Of a stretch of 64,000 nt of DNA, positions 47,201-58,900 are shown in pieces. The translations under genes and the position numbers were made by a program. Within the stretch, counting starts at the first letter, position 1. Each line of letters opens with the position of its first letter. The notes under the pieces are model-generated. The model had not been told where the DNA came from. It worked only from the letters and a program-made list of their open reading frames with translations, and ran no database searches. The DNA comes from Scenedesmus sp. ARA3 (lineage: Eukaryota; Chlorophyta; Chlorophyceae; Sphaeropleales; Scenedesmaceae): assembly GCA_004335835.1 (NCBI GenBank), contig RWJK01001566.1, forward strand, positions 28,786 to 92,785, read 5' to 3'.

Positions 47201-49873
47201 CAAATTCAACTGCGTGTTTTTGCGTGTTTGTGCTTGCAGGAAGCTGCAGCGCGCATGGAAGCCAGCCAGCCGCGGCCCGAGGGAGCCTTTGGGCAGAAGT
47301 TCCCACAGAACTGCCCCAGCAGGCACAACAGCAGCAGCAGCAGCAGCGGCGCAGCAGCGCCTGCGGCCTCAGCAGCACGTGTGCAGCCAGCTGGGCTGCA
47401 TAAAGATGCTGAGCGGGTGGATGAGGATGGTTTGCCGCGTCCTGGAGCTGTTATATGGCCAGGGCAGACCATCTACACCACCCAGGACGTGACGACTAAG
47501 AAGTACAAGGCGCACAAGCACAAGGGAGAGGAGGTGGCGCACGTGGAGCAGGTGTGTGCTGCACTGAGAAAAGTGACATAGTAACACAGTTTGAAACGTG
47601 GGTGACAGATGGTGCCTGTGCTGCACTTGTCAAGCAGGTGTGCGTGGTTGAGCTAGTAATACAAGCTTGTGCACGCGGCACCATGGTGCATGTGTTTGCT
47701 ACGCAAGTCGCTCTATTGTGCCACTTAATTGGCGTGCTTTGCTGGCTTGCCTGTGTCAGTTGGCTGCCAGAGCCAACAATTGAACATATGTCCTCATGCG
47801 GCTTGTGCTGTACTGCTTGTTCCACAGGTGACGCTGGTTGGTGACAAGTCGGGGCTGATGCAGCGTGCCAACATCAAGATGAGCTTCAACCGCAACCCCG
47901 TCATCGGTGACAAGTTCAGCAGCAGGCACGGCCAGAAGGGAGTGCTCAGCATACTGTGGCCAGACACAGACATGCCCTACTGCGCCTCCACAGGTGCGTG
48001 CATGTGGCACTTGCTCTGCGGCCCAGATGCAGTTCATCATGTGCAAAGTTGCCACTTGCTTGAGCAGAGCAGCTGTGCAGGCGTTCAGCTACTGCCCTGG
48101 CAGTTCAGCTGCATGTGTCCGTGCTGCTCTTGCAGCAATAAGTTTTCGAGCCTGCTGCTTCAGCACGCAACAGCTGTCTCACCCTCTCTAACCCTGTCTC
48201 CGTGTGCATGTCTGCTGTGCTGTGCTGTGCTGCTGTCCTGCAGGCATGCGCCCTGACCTGATCATCAACCCTCACGCCTTCCCCTCCCGCATGACCATTG
48301 GCATGCTGGTGGAGAGCATGGCAGCAAAGGCGGGAGCGCTCACAGGCAACTTCGTGGACGCCTCACCCTTCCAGAAGTGAGTCATCACGTCTTTTGACTT
48401 TTTTTACGTTAGAATATCGGACCCCTGCTCTTGCAGGCTCAGCTCATGTTGTGATGTGGTGTGCCTGGGGCTCGTAGGGGCGTGTGTTGTTGAATCATTT
48501 GCTGTCAGGTCGTATCCCTCGGCATGCGCACGGCAACGGCTTCTCCTGCTTGATCACTCGCGCTCCTTTTCATCTTCTGACACAAATCATGCTGTCTGCT
48601 TGCACAAACCTGCAGCTGCACCGTGCCCAAGGGCCGCAAGCAGGGTGAGCAGCAGCAGCGCATCAACCCGGTCGAGGAGTTTGGCAAGCAGCTGGAGGCA
48701 GCAGGCTTTGCCAAGCACGGCCAGGAGACGATGATCAGCGGCGTCACCGGCCAGGAGATGCCCTGCGACATCTACATCGGCCTCGTGTACTACCAGCGGC
48801 TGCGGCACATGGTGTCAGACAAGTTCCAGGTGGGTTGAGGTTTGGGTTTAGTGCGGCTGTGGGTTTGCGTTGTGCTGGTTCTGAGGGTGCCCTGTGACAT
48901 CTACATTGGCCTGGTGTACTACCAGCGGCTGCGGCACATGGTGTCTGACAAGTTCCAGGTGGGTCCGGGGCGCCTCAAAAGCAGGGTGCCTGTCGCACCA
49001 CTATGTGGTGCACTCACACAGCATGGGTTGCGTGCAGCTGCCGCGAAGGAGAACCAGCAACGGTCATGATGTGTGCGCAGTTAGCCTCCCTCGACTTGCA
49101 CGTTATGACTGCGCATGCCGTTCAATGGTACCGCACTTGGTGCCGCTCGCCACTGCTTGGCAACCCACCAGTTTGACCAGCGCAACGAGGGTCCACAGCG
49201 GCACTACTGCTTCCTCAATCCTGCCCCATATGACCCATCCAGGTTTTGAATGTTGTTATTGTGTTACTTTCCAGGTGCGCTCCCTAGGCCCCATCAACCA
49301 GCTCACGCACCAGCCCATCAAGGGCCGCAAGCTGGGAGGCGGCATCCGCTTTGGAGAGATGGAGCGAGACAGCCTGCTGGCACACGGCGCAGCCTACCTG
49401 CTGCATGACCGGCTGCACACCTGCAGCGACTACCACGTGTGTGACGTGTGCACGCGCTGCGGCAGCATCCTGGCGCCGCTCAGCAAGGCGGCGGCCATCC
49501 GGGGGCTAGACACCGGCGTCATGTCAGGGGTGCAGGTGGGTTGTACGAGTGAGGTGTCATTGCAGGATTGGCTGGTTTGAAGTAGTGGTGGATTGGATTG
49601 GATGGCATAGACTTGGCCGCATTGCTTGAGTGGTTGCATCTTCGACGTACTGCTGCTGAGTCCTTGCCTTATCGCTGACGCACTGCTGCTGCTGCTGTGC
49701 CTCTGCTGTCCCTCCTCTGCCGCCTGCAGAGCACCGGTCAGGCTAAGGTGGTGTGCAGGCTCTGCGACAACAGCAGCGCCGGGATCGAGCGCGTGGCGAT
49801 GCCGTATGTGTTCAAGTACCTGGCGGCTGAGCTGGCTGCAATGAACATCAAGATCTCGGTGGGAGTCAAGTAG
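38201..49873 (+). CDS. RNA polymerase I second-largest subunit
   Basis: Makes pre-rRNA in the nucleolus as the beta-like core subunit of Pol I. I join 21 exons with full phase agreement (1278 residues): 38201-38335, 38634-38762, 39124-39366, 39709-39927, 40410-40597, 40822-40939, 41874-42044, 42748-42823, 43077-43176, 43654-43855, 44950-45086, 45307-45532, 45819-46080, 46298-46484, 46827-47040, 47240-47551, 47828-47993, 48244-48376, 48616-48829, 49275-49535, 49730-49873. Pol I identity rather than II or III follows from [40 protein letters not shown] and the end [13 protein letters not shown]. Universal elements are present: [41 protein letters not shown] (about 1000) and a C-terminal zinc site with Cys in CDVCTRCG (about 1200-1206) and CRLC (1240-1243). 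Exon 16 has a Ser/Ala insert. Intron 10 exceeds 1 kb. Four exon borders have intronic echoes. Confidence 0.96.
39944..39996 (+). repeat. CTTGCAGGA array after RPA2 exon 4 donor
   Basis: Acceptor-like CTTGCAGGA starts at 39944, 39965 and 39985, within 60 bases of the donor at 39928. Confidence 0.8.
41029..41068 (+). repeat. Echo of RPA2 exon 6 3' end
   Basis: ATGCTGGCCATGGTGCACAAGCT(G/T)TACGCGCTGGT repeats 40909-40941. The donor is GTTAGC here and GTGAGG in the exon. Confidence 0.85.
41529..41731 (+). repeat. RPA2 intronic 200-bp repeat, copy 1
   Basis: Starts ATGGCCGCTACAAAGCCTGG and ends TTGCACGGACCACATCT. About 90% or more identical to copies at 42198 and 43286. Intron 6. Confidence 0.9.
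42198..42400 (+). repeat. RPA2 intronic 200-bp repeat, copy 2
   Basis: Same boundaries as copy 1; intron 7. The frame beginning [20 protein letters not shown] stays open through the whole unit in all three copies, as does the overlapping frame ending in a shared TAA. Confidence 0.9.
43286..43488 (+). repeat. RPA2 intronic 200-bp repeat, copy 3
   Basis: Same boundaries; intron 9. Flanking sequence outside the unit differs among the three sites, so these are separate insertions rather than a duplicated intron. Confidence 0.9.
43875..43931 (+). repeat. CTTGCAGGA array after RPA2 exon 10 donor
   Basis: Copies start at 43875, 43906 and 43922, within 70 bases of the donor at 43856; same pattern as after exon 4. 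Confidence 0.8.
44181..44480 (+). repeat. Paired 40-bp repeat in RPA2 intron 10
   Basis: AGGAATAAA(T/A)T(T/-)(C)ACACCATCTTTCGGGGCTGA(G/A)AGCC occurs at about 44179-44217 and 44431-44470. The conserved core ACACCATCTTTCGGGGCTGA is identical. No function evident. Confidence 0.75.
45588..45645 (+). repeat. Echo of RPA2 exon 12 3' end
   Basis: CTTGA-CAAGTACCTCGCAAAGATGCAGCTGCAC then GTGCGGCAGCG repeats 45487-45542 ([12 protein letters not shown] plus donor) with a missing codon and two replacements near the border. Confidence 0.85.
46674..46750 (+). repeat. Echo of RPA2 exon 15 5' end
   Basis: Acceptor TTGCAG plus 23 codons ([20 protein letters not shown]) preceding the genuine exon (46827). 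Eight codons differ: five synonymous and three replacements (F/I, H/Y, A/V), all conservative. The acceptor is intact, so it could be used as an alternative start of the exon, but it lacks the downstream part. Confidence 0.88.
48890..48964 (+). repeat. Echo of RPA2 exon 19 3' end
   Basis: Repeats 48761-48835 ([20 protein letters not shown] plus FQ and donor). Only four of 23 codons differ (Cys, Ile, Leu, Ser) and every one is synonymous. Confidence 0.92.
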
Positions 49874-51339
49874 CTGCGTTGCTTGAAGAGAGCAGAGCAG
49901 TTTGGCACCTGCTGAGTGAAGGCGTTTGTTATAGTGGCATAGTCCTGCAAGAGGGCAGTGCTGCAGCAGGACCATGCCATAGCTGCTGGCCTCAGCATGC
50001 TGTGGCTGAGGCTTGCTGCTGTTGGTGGCAGCAGCAGCTGGTGTGGGCCTAGCTGCCCTTTGCAGCAGTAATGTTGTGTGCGCTGCTGCTGGCGCAACAC
50101 ACTTGCAGCTTTTGTACATATGGTTATTGACAGCGGCTGACACTGGCCATGCTGCTATGAGTGGGAGTGCGGTGACTTTGGTGTTTATGGAGTGCGGCAG
50201 CTTCTTTGCACAAAGCAGCCCATTGCCAGCATTCGATTATATGAGGATTTGATTGCTGTTGATCACTGGGCGTGGCTGCAGCTAGGCAGGTAGACAGGCT
50301 TTGTAGCAGGTCTAGAGCAGGTGTGATTTTCAGCAATTGTGAGAGGAGTTGGCGCGAAAGGCAGCCATGTGCACAGTCAGTGCTGCTGGTTGTGGGTAAT
50401 GCGACCCACAATGACATTTGATACAAAGGCATATGTGCTTCATGTGCCGCTTTCTGTTGCATGCCACCTGTTGCGTGTGTTTGTAGTGCACGCCATACGC
50501 AACGGTGTTGACCTGCAGCTGCATGAGCTGTGAGAGGCCAGCCAGCGTCTGCTTCCAAAGAATTGATTCGTACTGTTGCAGCAGTTGATGCACACAGTGT
50601 GGCAGTCACAGATGCTAGTGCCGGCTGCGTAGGTGTTGGCCGTGCAGCTGTGCTGCAGCTGCATCGGGGTCGCTGGCATCTCTGGGCACCGCTGATGCTC
50701 TGTTGTTGGCCAGCGCCCCGCACTGCTGCCTGCAAGGTTGCCAGCTGTGTGGTCCTGGCAGGCAGGCACTTGGTGCCTAGCACTGGCCTGCTAACAGGCA
50801 GTGTACGTGTGCAGTGCCACGTGGCGGGAGCCAAATGTAACGTTGGTACCCATTACAACCTCTCTGGCATCCTGTTCGCCACATCATTGCCGGGCGCACT
50901 GTCATCACAACACACTGCCAAACTGATGGTTCTATCATTGCTTGATCTACACTCCTGCCTGCCTACCCAACATGCGACCTGGCAGCTATCCCTAACCCCA
51001 CTCCTACCTGTAGCTGTAAACCCTAGCTATCCCGCACCCAATCGCCACAGCACCTGTACAGCTGTGCGCTCCTGACAGCTCCTATCCCACTCACAACCTT
51101 CACACCTAGAACGTCGAATCGTGGTCGACCTGCAACTATCTATACTAAACCCTGCTGACATCACCCGCTTGTAAAGCCTCGCATCTAGCACAGAACCCTA
51201 GCTACCTGTGTACCTGTGTACTACCCGGCTAGTACACCTGGCTGTTTAGACTGCACTGCTGTTCTATCACACTCAAGCTGCCACATCTGCGCACATCAAA
51301 GTCTGCTGGAGCACCAGCACTACTAGCTGACAGTATAGG
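49874..51339. other. Intergenic stretch between convergent genes
   Basis: Follows the RPA2 stop and precedes the tail array of the minus-strand giant gene. One 181-codon plus frame (50530-51075) has no domain signal. A plus-strand TGTAA at about 50836 is a possible RPA2 polyadenylation signal; 51000-51260 is rich in CCTAGCTA/ACCTG-type short words. Confidence 0.45.
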
Positions 51340-51666
51340 CAGCACCCGGCTGCGTGGGTTGCACTGCACCACCAGGCCACGACCACGTTGCCACAACATC
51401 AGCCCCAGCAACTTCAAACCTCACATCCAGCTGACCCTGCGGGGCGCATTAGCAGCAGCAGCATTCGGCTCCCTGTGGTGCACCACGACCACATTGCCAC
51501 AACATAAGTGAAAACTCTCCCTTTACAACATCTACAGCACTAGCTACTTGAACTTCACATCCAGCCGACCCTGGGCGCCGCATCAACAGCAGCAGCAGCC
51601 GGCTGCATGGGGTGCACCACGGCCACATTGCCACAACATCCACATCAGCACCAGTAACTTCAAACC
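51340..51666 (-). repeat. Tandem echoes of the final exon of the giant gene
   Basis: About 110-130 bp units containing TCCAGC(C/T)GACCCTG, CAGCAGCAGCA, CCGGCTGCATGGGGTGCACCAC and CCACATTGCC recur three times past the stop (starts near 51330, 51430 and 51560; coding copy from 51673). They duplicate the last roughly 35 codons (NVVVVHPMQPDAAAAADAP...). They show that the 3' end of the gene has expanded into downstream DNA. Confidence 0.85.
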
Positions 51667-52944
51667 TCACATCCAGCCGACCCTGGGCGGCGCATCAGCA
51701 GCAGCAGCAGCATCCGGCTGCATGGGGTGCACCACAACCACATTGCCGCTGCGGGTCTCGCTGCCAGCATCTCCGCTAGGGTGCACCGTCAACACGCTGC
51801 CGACTGCTTGCTCCAGCGGCGGCTGCCTTCTGGCACTTCCAAGCCCTGCAGCTCCCAGCCCTGCAGCCTGCTGCTGCTGCTGCTGCCGCGGTACCGGCAA
51901 GCCCAGCCGTACCGCCCAACCCTGCAGCTTTTGCACTCCCTGCTGCACCACAAACTGCACATCCTGCTTGGAGACGTAGCCCTTGCCATCTCTGTCCAGT
52001 AAGGACCGCACCCAGCGCACAAACTCGCTGAATGCGGCCCAGAGGTACAAACACAGCACGCAGCAGTTGACCGCAACGATAGCAGCCATTGCTGCGATGT
52101 TGACTCGCTCCTGCTGCTCAAACTGGGATAAGGAAACCAGCATGATGAGGAACAGCGTGGTCATCAGGCCAAACACGCTGACGCGCCGCAGCGTGTCTAG
52201 CATGCGGCAAGCGTACGGCTGGAAGGTCATCTGCAGGGTTGTATAGCAGCAGCAGCAGCAAGGGCAGCAGCACCAGCAGTGCAGCAGGATTGTTGTTGTT
52301 GGACTTGCTGATTCGAGCAGCATACAGCAACATCGCACCTGTGCTGCCTGCAAGAGGCTCCTCAGTAATGCAACTGACTAGCATGCAGCAGCCGAAGCAG
52401 CGTCCATGTTCGTGATAGCAACATGTTTTTGCCAATGTCTGGCGCTGCCGATATAAGCAGCCACATGACGAGTAAACCTCCAGGAGCATGTCCCCGGCCC
52501 ACTCACGTGCAGCACAGCCTCAATGAAGATGACAGCCATTGCGCACAAGCAGCTACATGCGGATGCAAGAACTGTGTGCTGGTCTCGTCAGCTGGCCGAG
52601 GTGACACCTTCTTGTGTGACATCACCTGAGAACACATACTCCAAAGCCACCAGCTCACAATGCACAACATGCACTGCAACGTGAGTACGTGAAGCCGCGG
52701 TCATATAAAAAACAATATCATTTGTAATTAACCCTGCCACCGCCCCACTCACGTGCAGCACAGCCTCAATGAAGATGACTGCCATTGCACACAGCACCTG
52801 CAGCGCCGGCGGCTGGCCTTGCAGCAGCACCAGCAGCATCGTGAGCACGCAGTTCTCGATGAGCAGCAGCGTCTCCCAGTAGTAGCAGCTGTAGCGGTAC
52901 TTGTCGTACATGAGGCCGTACTGCAGCTCAACCTGCGATTGGTG

Positions 52945-52990
<46 letters not shown>

Positions 52991-55900
52991 GTGCAGATCG
53001 TGAGTTGTGCTGCAGTTCTGGTTTTTGTAGCACACAACAAAGCAGCGCAAACTCTTCAAGGCTTCAGCACCAGCGGCAGCTGCTTGCTTGAGTACGTAGG
53101 TTGCAAGGCGGAGCACGTTGCAAGTGCAAGGGCCCAGTAACAGAAGCTGCTAGTGCTGCTGCTGCTGTGCATAAGTTTCCAACAACACGGCACCGGCAAG
53201 GACAGCAAAGGCACGCCAGCAACATGCACAGGCCTTTGCTGCACTGCTGGACTGAACTTGCCGGGTTTCTGGCATTGGTCACATATGCACATATGCACTC
53301 GCATACACAAAGCCGCTCACCCGCTCGCTCGCCAGCTGCTGCTGCTGGTTCTCCATGCGGTTGTGCCGCCGCAGCGTGAGCCCCAGCGCCAGCGGCAGCC
53401 CAAACACCCACAGCAGGCCAGGTATGCCGCCCAGAATCACCAGCAGCAAGTGGGGCATCTTTCCACACTCGATGTTCGAGTCACTTGTCCAGACACCCCA
53501 GTCGTTGCCTGCAAGCGTGAGGGCTGCTGCTGCGTCCGCTGTGTATGCTGCTTCAGGCGGCATGGCTCCGGCTGAGTCCACTTTCTGACAGCTGAAGAGC
53601 GAGATCACTTCTCTGCTGGTAGGGGTGTACAGGAAGAATGCCATGACCACCCAGGACATCTTGATGTGCGGGAGGTAGCGCCTGAAAGTGGCGCGGAATT
53701 GCCCCTGATTGCGGCGCCAGGATATGAAGAAGGCGTAGCATGCCCAATATGCTGTGAGGGCGGCCAGTGCAGCAACTGCAGATTGTGCAGCAGCACGGGC
53801 GAGGCAGGTGGAGCAGTAACGCATTTGAAACAAGATAAACCAGGGGTGAGCGCGCAGCAACTGGGCATAGAGCAGCTATGTATGGGAGAGCAGCAGCATA
53901 GCGCATTGCCATGTATGCTGGGTGGCTGCATTGCGGCGCATAGGGCATGGACATAACAGACAACCGGGCTGCACACTTGCTGCTGAACAGCAAAATGCTA
54001 GTTGCAAACAGCAGCCACAAGCAGCTGTACCAGGACCGAGTTATCACACTCCAGCCAAAACCTTACCACAAAACATACAAGCCACCCACCTGGCCACAGC
54101 AGCAGCACAATGGAGCGCTTGATTGACCTCGGCAGCCCCCAGCTATTGAAACTGCACTCGAGGCTGACCCAGGTGCTGCCGCTGCTGGTGATGTCTGCAT
54201 AATTCAGAAAGTTTGCCACTCCCTGCAGTACCTGCGGCCAGTTCAGCCGCACCAGGCGCAACAGGCCCAGCAGCTGCATGTAGTTGACCAGCATCTGCAG
54301 GGCACAGCAACAGAAGAGGAGGCAGTAGGGTTGCTTTGGTGTGTTCACGCGGCTATGCTGCAACAAGCGCTTGGAATTGAGAAGCTGTGAATAGCTCAGG
54401 AACAGCAGCAGCGGCAGCTGGTATGTCAAAATTTTGGCTTGCATGCACTTGATGTGTGGTGAGTGGTCAGTGCTGCAACAGGCTCAGCACAAGCAACACA
54501 CTGTCCTCCAGCTGCAGCGGATGTATACAATGTCACACGCACAGCTAACCCACTTTGAGAGAGCTGCATTCAGTAGGCTGCAAGCATTTGAGTACTGGCC
54601 GCAGGCCATTACAAAAATGTAGCATATCCGCCAACTGCCTCACCATGATGATGTCAGTGTGCCAGAACTTGAACGAGCGCCGCTGCAGCTGCTGCTGCTG
54701 TGTGCCGCGCCCACCTGCGCCCACCACTTGCGGCACATCAACGCTGCGCCGCACAGGCATGCTCACACTGCGGGGCGCAGCCTGCACCATCTTCTGCTGC
54801 TGCTGCTGCTGCGTGCTGATGGCAGCTTGCGACTGCTCAGAGTGCAGTGTGTTGGTGCTGAATGGGCTTGATTCACCGCCGCCGTCTAGAAGCCTGTGGT
54901 CCAAGTAACGGCTGATCATCTTGCTGCCTACAGACTGCAGCCGACCGCTAAAAGAAGCAGCAGGGCGCAGAGCAGCGGACTGCACAGGCGGTGCAGCAGC
55001 AGCACGTGCTGCCGCAGGGATCAGATCTGGCACGCGATCAAGGTCAGGCTGCTCGGCTGACTCATGCTCGTAGATGATGAAGGGGCTGTTGCTGTTGATG
55101 GTGGCGGTTGGTGATGCTGTGCTGCTGCTGCTCGTCGCTGTTGTTGATGTACTGAAGTGGAGCGTTGGAATGGGGTCCAACTTGCTGCTGACAGCCTTGC
55201 GCGGCAGTGGGGCTGCTGCGGTGATGTCTTGGTCAAATCGAGGCACTCCATGCACATCTGCTGCACTACTCGCACCAAGCTGCTGTTGCTGCTGCTGCAG
55301 TGCGGCTAGCTCAACGGTTTTTCTCCAACTGCCTGCCGCACCCGCCGCAGCAGCAGCGGGCACTTGGGCAGAGCTCTCCTGCTGCAGGACTGCTGCAGCA
55401 GGGCGCGCCACAACCTGCTGCTGCAGGCCGCCAATTTGCGCGCGGCGGATCTGGGCAGACCGCTTGCGCACATTCTGGCTGTGCAGCCACATGTTCAGCA
55501 CTGGCATCACAAACATGAACACGGATGCCAGGAAGTAGTAAAAGTTGTTGATTTCAGGCCTGGCACACTCACTGCATGTGTGCGTGCTGTGCCCGTATGG
55601 AATGGGATACTCTTGGCATGCGCCGCACAATGGGCCTTCATAGCCCTGCTTGCACATGTACTGCATGTACCCGTCTCGCATACGGGTGCCATTTGGGAAT
55701 ATGGCGTTCAGCTGCGTGATGTTCAACTTCTGGTATTCGTAGGCCCAGTTTGACATGTTCTGTATGGTTTCATTGCTGCGGTGACAGGCCCTGGGGTTAA
55801 TGCATTCGTGCAGCTGCAGCAGCACCAGCAGCAGCAGCAGCATGCAGCAGCAGTTTGGTGATTCACAGGACAGTGACCTAGGAAAAGTGTGAGACAATCT

Positions 55901-58900
55901 TGCCAGACGTTGATGTATGCGACTGACACTGTTGATTGACCTGCAATCTTCTGTGATGCGCTGTATACAGCAGAACATGTGCAGCTGTCTCATCGCTGCG
56001 CAACTAAACCAGCAGCACCATCAACCGAGCATGCCTAGTCATCCATGGCAAACACACAAACAGAGCAGCTGCATTCGCATGCCAAGCACAGCTGTCCTGT
56101 TTTGCTGTTGTGCTGCTGCTGCTGCTGGTGCAGGCACACACCTTTGGGCTTCTTGGGTGGGATTGCCAGAAGCCACTTGCAGGCACAACTGCTGGTCCGT
56201 TGCAGACAGCAGCAGCACCTCGAGGCAGTGAAAGGCACTGGCTGCACTGCGGAGCTTCTGGGTAGAAGGAATAGCTTGGGGCGCTGCATGTGACGCACGA
56301 GATCTTTGGGGTGACGCCTTGTTGGCGCTTCTCTGTTGCTTCACCTGGCAGAATCAGCAGCGAGTGCAGCAGGCAGAAGTGAGCAACTTGGAAGAGGTGT
56401 GGGTGGGTGGGTGGGTGGGTGCAGCACAGAAAGTAGCGGGTTGATGATGCCCTGCAGGCTGCACCTCCGCTGCAACCCGTACGTAAAACCAAGGAGAGGT
56501 GGATCTGGCAATGCACTGCATGCTTCTGCAGCTCTGCACATCAGCAGTCCATTTAGAAGCAAAACTGTAACAATCAATGTAACAGTGAAGTATCAATGTA
56601 ACAGCTCCTCTCTGCTTCTGCATGCCCCCACCTGCCCAACACTGGCGCAGCAGCAAATCCCGGTCAACTGTAATCCCGCTCTGCGTAGTGAAGCGCAGCT
56701 TGTAGCGCGTGCCAGGCTGCGCGCTTACGCTCAGTCCTGAAAACACAGCTCGCCCTGCGATGGCGCGCGTGGAGTTGCTCTCCACAGCAAAGTCTGCCAA
56801 TGACCCGTTGCCAGCATGCAGCAGCTGGGCCTGCAAGCATGAAGGTTACAGCAGTCGTTGAAGTGCTGCATATTTGGAGTTGAAACAAGGGTGGCAGTCG
56901 ACGGTGCGGCATGCAAGTGCATCTCATGCCTGCCTTGCAGGCACACTCAACGTCTGTACTATAACGCCAGCACAGCAGACCCTGAACCACTCATCAACTA
57001 TCTGCTATTCAACCTTTGTTTTGTGCTTCATCTCAGCTCACCTGCATGGGCATTCCAGCATCATAAATGCCCTGTGTGACGTGTCTGCCCAGCCCATCCA
57101 CCACAATGAAACCGGGGTTGAACGGCGTGCCTGGTCCTGCAAGCATAGGCTCACTGCATGCTTCCTTCACTTCCATTAAAGAAGAGTTGGAACCAGTGTC
57201 AACCGACCTGAAGCAGTAAAGCTCAGCAGCAGATGTCACCAAATAGTCTGGCCCAGCAGCAGCTGCTGCTGCTTGTTCCTGCAAGGTGCTGTTGCTGCCA
57301 GTACTGCTTGCAGGAACTTGCAGCAAGCCCCTGCTGTTGGGTGAGGTGCCTGTGTGCAAAACACTTTCCTGCAAGCAGGCCTTGTTGGTATCAAGATTCA
57401 GGCTGCTGCCAGCACTGCAGTCCTGCAGCTGTACAATTAATGCGCTGATGTTGGTGACAAGCAGACCGTCTCCGCCGCCGGTTGCGTTGTTACTTGCAGG
57501 AATGTAGGAGTTGTGGAGGACCAAACCACAGCCGCTGTTGCGGTCCAGGCGCATGCAGTTGTCCGTGAGCACAAGCAGCCCACCTGAAAACAGCAGACAT
57601 GCAGTGCACAAGAGCACACGTCTTCAGCAACAGCTCTGACACACGGCTGTGCTGTAACAACGCAAGTTGCTGCTTCTCAGTACTCTGTGCAGCGAAACAG
57701 CACAGTCTCTGGCAACTTCTGCAGGCAGCAAGCACAAAGCACAGCTTACCTCCATTGTATGCTTTGTTGTTCTTGAACGTACTGCCTGAGACGTTTGCTG
57801 GCCCAGCAACTGACAGGTACAGTCCACCACCTCCTGTATAGAACCCATTGTCTGCTGTTGTATTGGCATCCAGAGCTCCAAGTATATCCAAAGCCTCCTG
57901 CTGCTTTGAACTCTTTGATCCACTGCCAAGCCACTGCTTGCTCTGCTGCAGCATGACACGGCCCCGAGCATCAGTCCACGATGCTTCGTTCCTCTCAAAC
58001 AAAGAGTTGACCAAGTTTGAATTCCCAGCTTGCAGGACAGCTGCGCCACCGCCAAAGCATGCCTTATTGCCAAGGAATTGCGAGGCGCGTATCGCAACGT
58101 CCTTGCACGTAAGGCAGTAAAAGCCTCCTCCTGCAGCCAAGCAGCGTTCCTCCTGCCGCATCAGCAGCTCATTGTTTGTGAAGTTTGAGCCGCTGATGCT
58201 TGCAGACTTGCGCTCTGTAACAGCTACAGCACCGCCGATACTGATGGCCCTGTTGGATGTGAAGGAGCTGCTGTTGACATTCAGGTTGCCTCCCTCACTG
58301 CTCAAGGCGACGGCACCGCCCTGCAAGCCAATAGAAGCACACATGGCCGCAGGAAGTTGGTAAGCACTTGCTCCACCTGCCTAGCAGGAAACCCTAGGAA
58401 CAGGCCAGCGCCCGGCCAAACCTCAGCATATACTTGTGCCGCTTGCGTTCATACAGCTGTTTTGCGTCGACCGGCAGTGTGCAGAGTGCGTGGTTTCTGT
58501 TCACACAACGCCTACCTTTGCAGCTGCGTTGTCCTCCATACTGACATTCTGCAGCGTCAAGTTGGCCCCGATCCCTCCAATGTACACCACGCCGCCTTCA
58601 CTCTGCAGCGTCGGCCAGCCCCCAGCTTGCAACTGCATCTGATTTGCGAGAGTTACGTCTCCTGCAAAGTTGCCTGAGGCTGTTGTGTTGATGAGAGTTA
58701 TGCTGCTGTCAATGGCAAGGCTGCTGATGGCACCTCCTCGGTAAGTTGCGTTGTTGCCAGTGAAAGACGAGTTGTGAAGCTTGAAGCTGCTTGACCACAT
58801 GCCAAGGTACACAGCCCCACCCTCCCTCCCGGCCTTGCAGGAGCAGACACAACAAGCATGGCACGCAGCATGCAATTCAGCTTGCAGGACTTTGCCACGT

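Noticed and set aside
50530..51075. 181-codon plus-strand open frame downstream of RPA2
   Set aside because: No domain, unusual composition for this genome's proteins, and it lies where the RPA2 3' UTR is expected.
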